DNA of 64,000 nucleotides. Origin: Gemmatimonadota bacterium (GTDB lineage: Bacteria; Gemmatimonadota; Gemmatimonadetes; Gemmatimonadales; GWC2-71-9). The notes beneath the pieces are model-generated. The model was not told where the DNA came from and did no database searches. It saw only the letters and a program-made list of their open reading frames with translations. Of the stretch, positions 42,811 through 53,001 are shown in pieces (the first letter of the stretch is position 1; every line of letters starts with the position of its first letter). The stretch is from NCBI GenBank assembly GCA_025357945.1, contig JANYLJ010000054.1:62001-126000 (forward strand). The letters are read 5' to 3'. The translations under genes and the position numbers were made by a program.

Positions 42811-45219
42811 TCACGGCCGCTTCGCCAGTGCCCGCCGCAACTCTTCAAACGCGCGCCCGAAGGCCGTCATGTCGCCGCGGTGCAAGGCCGAATCGGCCCG
42901 CTGCAACCATTGCCGCGACAACTCGAGCGCGGTGGCGTCCGTGGGCGTCCGCGGATCCGTGTTGCGATCCGGCTCACTGGCTGCACGCCACGCCTCCGCT
43001 GGGGTTCGGCCACCGCCCACCCGGTCGCCGAGTCCGGTTGCGATCCAGAGCAACGTCGGCGCACCGCGTCGCGGCACCGCAAACACCGGCTGCCACGCGG
43101 CGAGCTCGCGGCCGCTGAACCAGCGCGGGCTCCTCGACCAGACGGTGTCTCCCGCCGCGGTGACCGAATCGCGGAGATGCATTGCGGCGGCGGTACGACT
43201 CCAGAGTTGGCGCAGCGCGACGTGGCTGTCGCCGGGGGTCAGTTCCGGGTCGCGCCGTTCGATCCGCAGTTGAGGAATCGCGCCGACGCGGTAGGCCGTG
43301 ACCGTCATCGCGATGGTACCGCGGTCCGCCTCTTCCAGCGCGACCTGATGGCCAGGAATCGCACTGGTCACCCAGACCGGCGCCGGCGCGCCCACGGGGC
43401 CGCCCGGTCGCCTCGGCCGGCCCGGGTTCCACGCGGCTGCGCGCAACACGCCTAACTGTGCGTCGAGCCACTCGAGGGGATATGTGACGCGGCTTCGCAG
43501 CTCGGCCGGAATCGTGTTCGCGGGCGCGATCAGCGGACCGATGAGCCGCGCCCAGGCCATACCAAGCGAATCGGCGGCGGGGTCGCGGTAGAATCGCGTC
43601 TCGCCACTCGCGGCATCGATGCTGCACAACACCGCCGGCACCACGCCAGCCACGCGCCCGCCGCGCCAGCTGGCGCGGGTGGCGAGCGGGAACTGATCAA
43701 TCGCCAGCATCCCCTGGACGAGCCAGATCGGTCGCGCGTTGAGGAACACAAGGTCGGCGGTGGACCACGAAAGCATCGGCAGTACCGCGGCAGCACGATC
43801 GGTCGGGTCGAGGTGCCAATCAACGTCGCTCTCGGGCTGTTGACCAAGCATACCGGGTGCTTGCCGCGCCCAGGCGAGCAGCAGGCGGCGCAACGGACTG
43901 CTGGCATCGACCGCTCCGGCAACGCTGCGCCACAGGGGCGCCGACGGCCGGGTGCGCGGATCGGCGATTGTGCGCCAGACCGGGCGATTGATTCGCGACT
44001 CGTCGGGCGAACGAATCATCATCGCGGCACCGGCAGGACTGGTCACACCATCCACGACGGCGAGCACGTCCATCGGTCCGGACCCGCCAGGGGCCGATGT
44101 GGCCACGAGCCACACCGGCACGATCTGTCCGACCGGCGTCGTCAGTCGGCTCGGTGTCGCCGCCTCCAACACACCGCCGCCGCGTTCCACGAGACGGCCC
44201 AGGAGCGGCGCGTCCCAGATCGCAGTGACCGGCGGCGTAGACTCCGGTTCGACGAATGGTGCGGTTTCGCGCATCCCCCACGCCATCGAGTCGAAATAGC
44301 GCACCGTCATCATGCGGCTCGGTGGCGGCGGCACCTCCTCGGCGAGCGCCGGCACAACGTACCGTTCGCTCAACGCGCCGAGTGCCAGCACGATCCACCC
44401 GCCGGCGAGCAGGGCGTTCCGACCGCGCAGCGCCCAGAACAAGCTGAGCATCGCCGTGGCCGCCGCGATGCCGGTCATGATCTCGGCCGCGCGCACCCGG
44501 GTCTGGGCACCACCCGGCGTGAGTGACGGGAGCGAAGCGGCGGCGAGGTGATACGGCGTGAGCAGGTAGCCGATGGCGACGATCGATGCCACGAACGCCA
44601 GTAGCGCGCCGAGGTGGCGTCGCGCGTCCGGGTGCACGACGACCGCGCCCCGGTCGCGCCGCAGCGCGCCGATGCTGGAGTAGAGGGCGAAGCAGAATGC
44701 CAGGCCGAGCGTGGCGAGCAATACAGCGAACCGGTGCAAGAGGTCCCACGCCGGCAATTGGGCGACAAGGACACCGATGTCGAGATTGAGCAGCGGCTCG
44801 CTGGTGCCGTAGTGCACGCCCTGCCATGCGAGCATGATTGGATCGCGCCACGAATGGGCGCCCGTCCCGGCGATCAACCCGAGCAGGATCCCGGAGGCGA
44901 TCGCGCCGCCCAGCAGGAGGCGCGTGGGCACGGCTTCGCGGAGCTGGAGGCCACCAATGCGATGGGCGACCTGGACGGAGGCAATGGCGCGCGCGACGAG
45001 CAGCGCCTGGATTGCGAACCAGGTCGACGCGAGGACGATCGCGCCGGCATCGAGTGCCAGCCCGAGAAGTTGCCAGGTGGTGACGAACGAGGCGGCGCCC
45101 GGCGAGATCGTGGCCGCCCACCACCGTTCCCCGACAAACGCGACCGACCAGCGCGCCACGAACAGGAATGCGACAACAACGACCAGTGCCGCGACGAGGT
45201 GGCGGGTGCGGGGTGTCAT
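42811..45219 (-). CDS. UPF0182-like large membrane protein
   Basis: An 802-residue protein starting at the ATG at 45219, which lies 4 bases after the phosphohexomutase stop. About seven hydrophobic helices occupy the first 310 residues (HLVAALVVVVAFLFVARWSV, LLLGGAIASGILLGLIAG, ALLAFVASIVAIGYLL). Between them is the phrase SEPLLNLDIGVLVAQLPAWD, which resembles the conserved DPxFxxDIxFYxFxLP motif of UPF0182. The C-terminal 490 residues are a large extracytoplasmic domain, ending in a charged helix. The family's function is unknown. Divergence from typical members keeps this tentative. Confidence 0.62.
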   Translation of the reverse strand: MTPRTRHLVAALVVVVAFLFVARWSVAFVGERWWAATISPGAASFVTTWQLLGLALDAGAIVLASTWFAIQALLVARAIASVQVAHRIGGLQLREAVPTRLLLGGAIASGILLGLIAGTGAHSWRDPIMLAWQGVHYGTSEPLLNLDIGVLVAQLPAWDLLHRFAVLLATLGLAFCFALYSSIGALRRDRGAVVVHPDARRHLGALLAFVASIVAIGYLLTPYHLAAASLPSLTPGGAQTRVRAAEIMTGIAAATAMLSLFWALRGRNALLAGGWIVLALGALSERYVVPALAEEVPPPPSRMMTVRYFDSMAWGMRETAPFVEPESTPPVTAIWDAPLLGRLVERGGGVLEAATPSRLTTPVGQIVPVWLVATSAPGGSGPMDVLAVVDGVTSPAGAAMMIRSPDESRINRPVWRTIADPRTRPSAPLWRSVAGAVDASSPLRRLLLAWARQAPGMLGQQPESDVDWHLDPTDRAAAVLPMLSWSTADLVFLNARPIWLVQGMLAIDQFPLATRASWRGGRVAGVVPAVLCSIDAASGETRFYRDPAADSLGMAWARLIGPLIAPANTIPAELRSRVTYPLEWLDAQLGVLRAAAWNPGRPRRPGGPVGAPAPVWVTSAIPGHQVALEEADRGTIAMTVTAYRVGAIPQLRIERRDPELTPGDSHVALRQLWSRTAAAMHLRDSVTAAGDTVWSRSPRWFSGRELAAWQPVFAVPRRGAPTLLWIATGLGDRVGGGRTPAEAWRAASEPDRNTDPRTPTDATALELSRQWLQRADSALHRGDMTAFGRAFEELRRALAKRP

Positions 45220-45223
45220 CGCG

Positions 45224-46594
45224 TCAGGCCTGCACACCCCGTGACGCAAGCCATTGCATCAGCTCCGCGTGGTGCGCGTCGCGCCCTTCCGGCGATGTTG
45301 CCTCGAATCGCAGCACGAGCACCGGCTGGGTATTCGATGCGCGGAGCAGCCCCCAGCCATCGGGGTAGGTGATGCGGACACCATCGAGGGTCAGGACCGG
45401 GTAGCGGGCGCTGAAGTAGTTCACCGCATCGGCCACCACGCCGAACTTGACCGCGTCGGCGCAAGGCACGCGCAACTCCGGCGTGGTGTACGTGACCGGC
45501 AGGTCCGCGAGGAGCGGAGCGAGGCCATGCTTCGCGGCCGCGACAATCTCCAGCAGGCGGGCGGCGGCGAACAGCGCGTCGTCGAAGCCGAACCAGTCAC
45601 CACCGAAGAAGATGTGCCCACTCATTTCGCCGGCGAGCGGCGAATGCTCTTCCTTCATCTTTGCTTCGATGAGGGAGTGGCCGGTCTTCCAGATCACCGG
45701 GCGAGCACCGGCCGCGGTCAGCGCCTGGGACAGCACGTCGGAGCACTTGACGTCGAAAATCACCGGGACGCCGGGGCCGAAGCGTCGCACCGCATCGCGG
45801 CCGTACAGCACGAGCAGCTGATCACCCCAGATCGGCCGCGTGTTTTCGTCAACCGCCCCGATCCGGTCGCCGTCGCCGTCGAACGCGATCCCCAGTTCAG
45901 CACCGTGCGCCCGCACCGCCGCCTGCAGGTCCACCAGGTTCGCCTCGACGGTCGGATCGGGATGATGATTCGGAAAGGTGCCATCGCTGCTGTCGAAGAG
46001 CGGCACGACCTCGGCACCCAGGTCGCGCAGCGCATGGATCGCGACCAGCGCCGTCACGCCGTTGCCGCAATCGACCACGACCTTGACCCGCCGGGCGAGG
46101 TGGTGGCGCTCGACAACGGCCTGCCGGTAGCGGTCGAGCACCGTGTCGTCGTGCTCTTCGCGACCGGCGCCGCTCAGGTAGTGTTCGCGCTCCATCCGCT
46201 CGCCGAGGGCGCTGATCGCCGCGCCATGCAGTGATTCACCAGCGAGCACGAACTTGAAACCGTTGAATTCGGATGGGTTGTGCGATCCCGTCACCTGCAC
46301 CCCGCCGTCCGTGCCGAGCACATGGACAGCGAAGTACACCGCTGGTGTCGGCACCGTCCCGATGCTGACCACGATCCCGCCGGTCGACGTGATCCCCTTG
46401 GCAAGGGCCGCCGCGAACCCCGCGCTCGACGGGCGGTTGTCGCAGCCGACCACCAGGCGTGGCTCGCGGCCGAGCCGCTCGTGCGCCGAGCTGCCGAACG
46501 CGCGCCCCAGATGCTCGGCGAACTCGGTGGTCAGCTCGGTGCCGATCACACCCCGGACGTCGTACTCGCGAAATACTGATTGCGGAATGTTCAT
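45224..46594 (-). CDS. Phosphomannomutase/phosphoglucomutase
   Basis: A 456-residue alpha-D-phosphohexomutase that interconverts hexose 1- and 6-phosphates, supplying sugar nucleotides for surface polysaccharide. It begins FREYDVRGVIGTELT. The phosphoserine loop is TGSHNPSEFNGFK, the metal loop is AFDGDGDRIGAV, the sugar-binding loop is GEMSGHIFF, and the C-terminal phosphate loop is RASNTQPVLVLRFE. The FREYDVRG and GEMSGH motifs are typical of AlgC/ManB-type enzymes. It follows nuoN by 12 bases, so it may be carried on the nuo transcript. Confidence 0.92.
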   Translation of the reverse strand: MNIPQSVFREYDVRGVIGTELTTEFAEHLGRAFGSSAHERLGREPRLVVGCDNRPSSAGFAAALAKGITSTGGIVVSIGTVPTPAVYFAVHVLGTDGGVQVTGSHNPSEFNGFKFVLAGESLHGAAISALGERMEREHYLSGAGREEHDDTVLDRYRQAVVERHHLARRVKVVVDCGNGVTALVAIHALRDLGAEVVPLFDSSDGTFPNHHPDPTVEANLVDLQAAVRAHGAELGIAFDGDGDRIGAVDENTRPIWGDQLLVLYGRDAVRRFGPGVPVIFDVKCSDVLSQALTAAGARPVIWKTGHSLIEAKMKEEHSPLAGEMSGHIFFGGDWFGFDDALFAAARLLEIVAAAKHGLAPLLADLPVTYTTPELRVPCADAVKFGVVADAVNYFSARYPVLTLDGVRITYPDGWGLLRASNTQPVLVLRFEATSPEGRDAHHAELMQWLASRGVQA

Positions 46595-46606
46595 CGAGTC
46601 CTTGGG

Positions 46607-48106
46607 TCAGCGCGGCCCGGTCGGAAGTTCGGCCTGCCGGAGTTGAACGACCTTCTGGCTCGCGAAATTGAGCACCACGTTGGGCCAGACACCGAACAGC
46701 ATGATGGCAAAGATACAGATCGCCACGGCAATCCTCGCCGGGCGCGGGAACCGGATTGTCTGGTGCGCCTGGCGCGTTCGCGTCGGCTTGAGTGTCATCG
46801 CGAGCACCACCGGCAAGTAGTACCCGATCGAGATGGCACTCCCCACCATCGCCACAATCGGCAGCACGGCCTGCCCCTGATGCAGCGCGGCCGAGAGCAA
46901 CAGCCACTTGCCGATGAAGCCGAAGGTTCCGGGGAATCCGAGCAGCGAGAGCATGCAGATACTCAGCCCCATCGACGCGAACGGTCGGACGGCGAACAAG
47001 CCTTCAAGGTCGGTCAGCAGTACCGTGCGGGCGCCGGCGCGTTCGATCGAGGCGAGAATGCCGAAGGCGGCGACGGTCGTGATGCTGTAGGCAAGGAGAT
47101 ACACCAGCACCGCGGCGGTTCCCTCGTCCGAATGCGCCCAGAGGGCGAGCATGAGGTAGCCCGCATGGGCGATCGAACTGTAGGCGAGCATGCGCTTCAT
47201 CGACGTCTGGGACAACGCGGTCAGGTTGCCAACCAGCATCGTCACGATCGCGAGCCCGAACAACACCGGACGCCACAACGCGACCATCGCCGGGAACACC
47301 TCGGCCAGGACCCGAGCCAGCGCGAAAAACGCCGCGGCCTTGACGCCGGTCGCCATGAACGCCGTGATCGGCGTCGGCGCGCCCTCGTAGACATCTGGCG
47401 CCCAGGCATGGAACGGCACGGCGGCGACCTTGAAGGCGAACCCGATCAGGATGAGCCCCATGCCGAGCTTCGCCATCAGCGTCGGCGGTGTGGCGGCGAA
47501 CTGGGCGCCGATCAACTCGAAGTTGAACTGACCGGTTGCGCCGTAGGTGAGTGCGATGCCATAGAGCAGGAACCCGGATGCAAAGGCCCCGATGAGGAAG
47601 TACTTCAGCGCCGCCTCGGCGGACGCACGCCGTGTCCGGTCAAATCCCGCCAGGATGTACACCGAGATCGACATCACCTCGAGGCCGAGGAAGAGCGTGA
47701 TCAGGTCGGCCGACCCGGCGAGCAGCATCATGCCGACGGTCGCGAGCATCAGCAGCGGGTAATACTCGGGCGCCAGGATGCCCTGCCGAATGAGCCAGCG
47801 CACCGACAGGATCGTCACGGCACCCGCGATCCACAACAACAGCGCGTCGCTTGCGAAGCGGAAGCCGTCCAGGGCAATCATGATCGAAAGCCCCTCGGCA
47901 TGCGCCCCCCGCCACGCGAGCCAGCCGGTGGCCGCGACGGCGAAGATGTAGCCGAGGAGCGAGAGTGCCCCGGCGGTCCGCATGTCGTAGCCGTCCCGGT
48001 GGCGCCACGCGACGTACAGCAGGACCACCAGCGCCCAGAGGCTCAACAACAGCTCGGGGAGCAGCGCGAGCACCGCGCCGCTGGGTGAGGACAGATCGAT
48101 CGGCAT
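46607..48106 (-). CDS. nuoN: NADH-quinone oxidoreductase subunit N
   Basis: A 499-residue antiporter-like membrane subunit of complex I, one of the three proton-pumping modules. About fourteen helices are visible. The signature helices include LMLATVGMMLLAGSADLITL and FLGLEVMSISVYILAG (with the conserved Glu), and the Lys-bearing PTLMAKLGMGLILIGFAFKV. The start overlaps the nuoM stop by one base. It ends the canonical nuo order. Confidence 0.95.
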   Translation of the reverse strand: MPIDLSSPSGAVLALLPELLLSLWALVVLLYVAWRHRDGYDMRTAGALSLLGYIFAVAATGWLAWRGAHAEGLSIMIALDGFRFASDALLLWIAGAVTILSVRWLIRQGILAPEYYPLLMLATVGMMLLAGSADLITLFLGLEVMSISVYILAGFDRTRRASAEAALKYFLIGAFASGFLLYGIALTYGATGQFNFELIGAQFAATPPTLMAKLGMGLILIGFAFKVAAVPFHAWAPDVYEGAPTPITAFMATGVKAAAFFALARVLAEVFPAMVALWRPVLFGLAIVTMLVGNLTALSQTSMKRMLAYSSIAHAGYLMLALWAHSDEGTAAVLVYLLAYSITTVAAFGILASIERAGARTVLLTDLEGLFAVRPFASMGLSICMLSLLGFPGTFGFIGKWLLLSAALHQGQAVLPIVAMVGSAISIGYYLPVVLAMTLKPTRTRQAHQTIRFPRPARIAVAICIFAIMLFGVWPNVVLNFASQKVVQLRQAELPTGPR

Positions 48107-49656
48107 CAGCGCGGCGCCCCGGGATCCGGCAGCGCCGCCTTCGGGAGGGCCGACTGCACCATCTCGACGTACTGCTGCGCGGCACCGGCGGTGCGCCGCA
48201 GCAGCGGGCCCGGATACAGGCCGATCCAGATCATCGCAGCAATCAGCGGCACGATCACCGCGAGCTCGCGCAAGTTCAGGTCGCCAATGCCTTCATTGAG
48301 CGGATTGGTCAACCGGTTGAAGAACACCCGCTGCGTTGACCAGAGCATGTACCCGGCCGAGAACACCACGACGGTCGCGGCGATGCCCACCAGCCACGGA
48401 TAGCGGCCGAACGAGCCGATCAACACAAGGAATTCGCCCACGAACCCGTTGAGTCCCGGCAGGCCGATCGACGAGAACGCCGTGATCACGAACGCCGTGG
48501 CCAGCAGCGGGGTGACCCGCGCGAGACCACCGTAGTCGGAAATCTTCCGGGTATGGCGTCGTTCGTACAGCATGCCGACCATGAAGAAAAGCGCGCCGGT
48601 GGACAGGCCGTGCGACACCATGACCATGATGGCGCCCTGCACGCTTTCCACGGTACTTCCCCAGATGCCGAGCATCACGAAGCCGAGGTGGCTCACCGAT
48701 GAATAGGCGATCAGGCGCTTGAGGTCGGGCTGGACCATCGCGACCAGCGCGGCGTAGATGATACCGATCACCGCCAGGGTGGCCATCACCGTCCCCACGG
48801 TCTTCGACAGCGCAAACTGCGGGAAGAACGGAATGGCGAAGCGCAGGAAGCCGTAGGTCCCCATCTTGAGCAGGATCACGGCGAGGTCCACCGAGCCGGC
48901 AGTCGGCGCCTCGGTATGGGCGTCCGGCAACCAGGTGTGGAACGGGAACAACGGCACCTTGACCGCGAAGGCGAGCGCAAACGCCGTGAACAGCCAGCCG
49001 CCCCACGGCTTGAGCAGGTCGGCGTGCTCGAGCAGGTTGGCGTACGCAAACGAGTACGCGCCGGTGGCCCGGCCCACCACGGCAACCATCCAGATGATGG
49101 CGACGAGCATCATGAACGACCCGACGAACGTGTAGATCACGAACTTCGTGGCCGCGTACAGGCGGTTGCTGCTGCCCCAGATGCCGATCATGAAGTACAT
49201 CGGGATCAGCAGCAATTCCCAGAACATGTAGAACAGGAACAAGTCGGTGGCGACGAACACCCCGAGCATACCGGTGTTGAGCGCCATGATCAACGCGTAG
49301 AAGCCGCGCTGCTTCTGGTCGATGCCCCGCCAACTGCTCCACACCACCAACGGCAGCATGATCACGGACAGGAGCACCATCAGCACCGAGAGACCATCGA
49401 TGCCGACGCGGTAGCCGATGCCAAATCCCTCGACCCAGGTGATGTCCGTGACGAACTGCATTCCACCACGGGTCGGGTCGAACGCCCACCAGAGGCCGAT
49501 CCCCACGACGAGTTCTGTCAACGCCACGCCGAACGCGATGTAACGGGCCGACTTCACCGGCGCGAACAGGATGACCGGCATCGCCAGGATCGGCAGCGCG
49601 AGCAGCACGTGGATGACCCAGTGCGCGTACCCGATGGAAGCAAGGAATGCGGCCAT
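48106..49656 (-). CDS. nuoM: NADH-quinone oxidoreductase subunit M
   Basis: A 516-residue antiporter-like complex I subunit. It carries the conserved FYMFWELLLIPMYFMIGIWG segment with the coupling Glu, the Lys helix FALAFAVKVPLFPFHTWLPD, the AHTEAPTAGSVDLAVILLKMG loop split across the membrane, and LKRLIAYSSVSHLGFVMLGI. Length and helix order are normal. It begins 3 bases after nuoL ends and overlaps nuoN by one base. Confidence 0.96.
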   Translation of the reverse strand: MAAFLASIGYAHWVIHVLLALPILAMPVILFAPVKSARYIAFGVALTELVVGIGLWWAFDPTRGGMQFVTDITWVEGFGIGYRVGIDGLSVLMVLLSVIMLPLVVWSSWRGIDQKQRGFYALIMALNTGMLGVFVATDLFLFYMFWELLLIPMYFMIGIWGSSNRLYAATKFVIYTFVGSFMMLVAIIWMVAVVGRATGAYSFAYANLLEHADLLKPWGGWLFTAFALAFAVKVPLFPFHTWLPDAHTEAPTAGSVDLAVILLKMGTYGFLRFAIPFFPQFALSKTVGTVMATLAVIGIIYAALVAMVQPDLKRLIAYSSVSHLGFVMLGIWGSTVESVQGAIMVMVSHGLSTGALFFMVGMLYERRHTRKISDYGGLARVTPLLATAFVITAFSSIGLPGLNGFVGEFLVLIGSFGRYPWLVGIAATVVVFSAGYMLWSTQRVFFNRLTNPLNEGIGDLNLRELAVIVPLIAAMIWIGLYPGPLLRRTAGAAQQYVEMVQSALPKAALPDPGAPR

Positions 49657-49659
49657 CGA

Positions 49660-51630
49660 TCACCTCACCAGCGTGCGAAGGATCAGTACGGCGCCCACGG
49701 CGAACATCGCCACGTAGAAGGCGACCTGACCGTTCTGCAGTCGGGAGCCGAGCCAGCCGAGCCCCTCGGCCACGCGGGCGGTGCCGCCCACGCCGATCCG
49801 GTCGATAAGGAATGCATCGACCGTCTGCCAGAGCGCCGTTCGGGAGACCCACATGACCGGATTCACAAACACGAGCTGGTACAACTCGTCCACGTAGAAC
49901 TTGTGGTAGAGTACCCGCCACAATCCGCGTTCCGGCGCCGCGTGCTCTGGCGTTGCAATGACCGTGCGCGACGTGAGGACGTACCCACCAATGAGACCGG
50001 CGACCGCCGCGGTGATGGCGAGCAGGATGAGCAGGGCCTCTTGCGACCTCGCAAGTTCGGGCAGCGGCTTCATGACCATCGCTGCCACCTCGGTCACCGG
50101 CTCGAGCCAGTGTTCGAGCCAGGCATGGCCGCCCGCGAAGTGCGGCAGGTTGATCAGCCCGCCGGCAACGGCGAGTGCGCCGAGCACCACGAGGGGCGCG
50201 GTCATCATCAACGGGGCCTCGTGGAGGTGTGCCGCCGACATGTCGCCGCCCCGGTACTTGCCCAGGAACGTCATCGCCACGAGCCGGGCCATGTAAAACG
50301 CCGTCATCAACGCGGCCACGAGCCCCAGCGCCCAGCACACGAGATAGATCGGCTGCTCGGTCCCCCGCGCGAAGGCGGCAGCGAGGATCTCATCCTTGGA
50401 AAAGAAGCCGGCGAACGGCGGCACGCCCGCGATCGCCAGCGTCGCGAGGAGCATCAACGCGAACGTCCACGGCATCCAGCGACGCAGCCCGCCCATGTTG
50501 CGCATGTCCTGCGCATCAGCGTGTGAGCGGGCATGATGCAGCGCATGGTGCATCGAGTGGATCACGCTGCCGGCGCCAAGGAAGAGCAGCGCCTTGAAGA
50601 ACGCGTGCGTGATCAGGTGAAAGATCCCCGAGGCGAACGCACCCGTGCCGACGCCAAGGAACATGTACCCGAGTTGCGAGACGGTCGAGTACGCCAGCAC
50701 CTTCTTGATGTCGTACTGCCGCAGGCCGATGCTCGCCGCGAAGAACGCCGTCAGTGCCCCGACAATGGCCACCACCTCGAGCGCGACCGGGGCGAGCGTG
50801 AAGATCGCCGCCGTTCGCACGACGAGGAACACACCGGCGGTCACCATCGTCGCGGCGTGGATCAGCGCGGAGACCGGCGTGGGGCCCGCCATCGCGTCGG
50901 GAAGCCAGACGTATAGCGGAATCTGTGCCGACTTGCCGGTGCAGCCGAGAAAGAGGAAGAGGGCAATGAGCAACGGCATGGTGCTACCAATCGAAAACTC
51001 GGCGCCCGCCCGCATCGTGATCCCGGTGTATTCGAGCGTACCCAGGCTCCACCAGAGCAGGAACATCGCGATGAGTACACCAAAGTCACCGATGCGGTTG
51101 GCGAGAAACGCCTTCTTGCCCGCATCGGAGTTCGTGTCGACTTCGTACCAGAACCCGATCAGGAGGTACGAACAGAGGCCGACGCCTTCCCACCCGATGT
51201 ATGAAACCGGTAACGATGCGCCGAGTACCAGTACGAGCATGAACACGATGAACAGGTTAAGGTAGGCGAAATACCGCGCGTAGCCGGGATCGCTCCGCAT
51301 GTAGCCAACGGAGAAAAGATGGATCAACCCACCGACGCCAGTGATCACCAGCAACATCACAGCGGAGAGGTGGTCCACCTGAAAGGCCAGGTCGACGGAA
51401 AACCGGTCGCTCACCGGCAGCCATTGCCAGAGCAGGACCCGGAAGCTCGCGACGGGCGCGTGAAGCAACTCCGTGAACGTGCCCACCGCGACCCCGAACG
51501 AGCCAAGCAGCGTGCCGACGCCGATTACCGAGACGGCGGTCTTGGCGCCGGGCCGGCGGATGGCCAGGATGCCGTTGAGCACGGCACCGATCAACGGCAG
51601 CAGGACGGCGAGCCATACCAGTTGGATCAC
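49660..51630 (-). CDS. nuoL: NADH-quinone oxidoreductase subunit L
   Basis: A 656-residue, most distal antiporter-like subunit of complex I. It begins WLAVLLPLIGAVLNGILA and contains FVGWEGVGLCSYLLIGFWY-type sequence (YIGWEGVGLCSYLLIGFW), the Lys helix SAQIPLYVWLPDAMAGPTPV, SALIHAATMVTAGVFLVVR and ITHAFFKALLFLGAGSVIH. The C-terminal lateral helix region is present (VLYHKFYVDELYQLVFVNPV). It starts 3 bases after nuoK. Confidence 0.97.
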   Translation of the reverse strand: MIQLVWLAVLLPLIGAVLNGILAIRRPGAKTAVSVIGVGTLLGSFGVAVGTFTELLHAPVASFRVLLWQWLPVSDRFSVDLAFQVDHLSAVMLLVITGVGGLIHLFSVGYMRSDPGYARYFAYLNLFIVFMLVLVLGASLPVSYIGWEGVGLCSYLLIGFWYEVDTNSDAGKKAFLANRIGDFGVLIAMFLLWWSLGTLEYTGITMRAGAEFSIGSTMPLLIALFLFLGCTGKSAQIPLYVWLPDAMAGPTPVSALIHAATMVTAGVFLVVRTAAIFTLAPVALEVVAIVGALTAFFAASIGLRQYDIKKVLAYSTVSQLGYMFLGVGTGAFASGIFHLITHAFFKALLFLGAGSVIHSMHHALHHARSHADAQDMRNMGGLRRWMPWTFALMLLATLAIAGVPPFAGFFSKDEILAAAFARGTEQPIYLVCWALGLVAALMTAFYMARLVAMTFLGKYRGGDMSAAHLHEAPLMMTAPLVVLGALAVAGGLINLPHFAGGHAWLEHWLEPVTEVAAMVMKPLPELARSQEALLILLAITAAVAGLIGGYVLTSRTVIATPEHAAPERGLWRVLYHKFYVDELYQLVFVNPVMWVSRTALWQTVDAFLIDRIGVGGTARVAEGLGWLGSRLQNGQVAFYVAMFAVGAVLILRTLVR

Positions 51631-51633
51631 GCG

Positions 51634-51930
51634 TCAGCCCTTGAGGAGATTGATGTTTGCCAGGTCCACCGACTGCGTGTGCCGGAAGATCGCCAGGATG
51701 ATCGCCAACCCCACCGCCGCTTCCGCCGCCGCGACCGTCATGACGAAGAACACCATGATCTGGCCGCTGACGCCGTGCAGCCGGGCGAGCGCCACAAAAG
51801 AGAGGTTGACCGCGTTGAGCATCAGCTCGACGCACATGAACACGACGATCGCGTTGCGCCGGATGAGCACGCCGGCCACACCGAGCACGAACAGCACCGC
51901 GGAGAGCGCGAGCGACGGACCGAGGAGCAT
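51634..51930 (-). CDS. nuoK: NADH-quinone oxidoreductase subunit K
   Basis: A 98-residue, three-helix complex I subunit. It shows the family phrase [20 protein letters not shown] with [12 protein letters not shown], containing the conserved Glu in the second helix, and the C-terminal [15 protein letters not shown] with the second Glu. Its start overlaps the nuoJ stop by one base and it ends 3 bases before nuoL. Confidence 0.96.
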   Translation of the reverse strand: MLLGPSLALSAVLFVLGVAGVLIRRNAIVVFMCVELMLNAVNLSFVALARLHGVSGQIMVFFVMTVAAAEAAVGLAIILAIFRHTQSVDLANINLLKG

Positions 51931-52493
51931 CAGAGTTTCCTCTTGGCGAGGACGACGGCCCCGATCACGGCCGCCAGCAGCAGCACCGACGTGATCTCGA
52001 ACGGGATCAGGTACGCCTGGAAGAGCGGTTGTGCCACGCTGCCGACGGCACCGTACGCCACATTCGCCGCGGCCATGGCGTCACCCTCCGGAAAGACCAG
52101 GTGCGGGTCGACCGTGCCCGGCATGGTCGATACCTCCCGCGCCAGCCGGGCCGGCGTGTAGACCCCCAGCGGCACCAGCAGCGCGCCGAGCACACCGGCG
52201 AGCCCGATGCCGATGACCCAGCCCCGCCAGCGCCTCCAGTCGTGCGGCACCACCTCGAGGTTGAGCAGCATGATCACGAACAGGAAGAGCACCATCACCG
52301 CACCGGCGTACACCAGCACTTGAATGATCGCGATGAATTCCGCCTGCAGGATCACGAAAATCGCCGCCAGCGCAAACATCGTCGAGACCAGCCAGAGCGC
52401 TGACGAGAGCGCGTTACTGCGCGAAATGCAAAGTAGTGCCGACGCGACCGCCCAGACGGCGAAGACGTAGAACACCAACGTCATGGCGGTCAC
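51930..52493 (-). CDS. nuoJ: NADH-quinone oxidoreductase subunit J
   Basis: A 187-residue, five-helix complex I subunit. Conserved features are the [20 protein letters not shown] helix pair and [20 protein letters not shown], followed by FVIMLLNLE, the hallmark of NuoJ. A final helix ([20 protein letters not shown]) closes the protein. It begins one base after the nuoI stop. Confidence 0.95.
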   Translation of the reverse strand: MTAMTLVFYVFAVWAVASALLCISRSNALSSALWLVSTMFALAAIFVILQAEFIAIIQVLVYAGAVMVLFLFVIMLLNLEVVPHDWRRWRGWVIGIGLAGVLGALLVPLGVYTPARLAREVSTMPGTVDPHLVFPEGDAMAAANVAYGAVGSVAQPLFQAYLIPFEITSVLLLAAVIGAVVLAKRKL

Positions 52494-52494
52494 T

Positions 52495-53001
52495 TCACTG
52501 GCCCCGCGGATCGGCCGGGTCCCAGAGCGTCGAGACCGGGTGTGTCTGCGCCTGCAGCCGTTCGAGGTCGTACACGAATCGATCGCGCGAATACTCGGAG
52601 TTCTCGTAGTGGACGCCGACGTGGATCGCCTCTTCGGGACACACTTCCTGACAATAGCCGCAGAAGACGCAACGGAACTCGTCGATTTCGTAGATCAACG
52701 GGTACCGGTTGCCGTTTTCGTCCTCACCAGGAACCAGCTTGATGCAGTTGGCCGGGCAGACCTGCGGGCAGAGACCACACGCCACGCATTTCGACCGCCC
52801 CTGTTCGTCGGTCATCATCCGGTGGGTCCCGCGCCAGCGTGTCGCGATGCGCCAATCGTCGGTACTCTTGGCCTCCGGGTACTGCATCGTCACCCGGGGC
52901 TGGAACATGTGCTTGAACGTCAGCGACATGCCCTTGAGCGTGGCCCGGATGTAGGACACTTCGCGTTCCGGCCGCTGCATCACCTTGACACCGATTGCCA
53001 T
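52495..53001 (-). CDS. nuoI: NADH-quinone oxidoreductase subunit I (2 x 4Fe-4S)
   Basis: The ATG at 53001 shares one base with the nuoH stop (TGATG) and gives 168 residues, the expected length; a longer frame reaching upstream is an artefact of overlap. NuoI carries clusters N6a and N6b on the peripheral arm. Both motifs are intact: CVACGLCPQVCPANC and CVFCGYCQEVCPEEA. The N-terminal TLKGMSLTFKHMF amphipathic helix anchors it to the membrane arm. Confidence 0.96.
   Translation of the reverse strand: MAIGVKVMQRPEREVSYIRATLKGMSLTFKHMFQPRVTMQYPEAKSTDDWRIATRWRGTHRMMTDEQGRSKCVACGLCPQVCPANCIKLVPGEDENGNRYPLIYEIDEFRCVFCGYCQEVCPEEAIHVGVHYENSEYSRDRFVYDLERLQAQTHPVSTLWDPADPRGQ

Noticed and set aside
46580-48088. 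502-codon plus-strand frame opposite nuoN
   Set aside because: The product is dominated by Arg, His, Glu and Gln with no fold, and the minus strand encodes NuoN. The same reasoning removes the other long antisense frames opposite nuoL, nuoM, nuoG, fab and vgrG.
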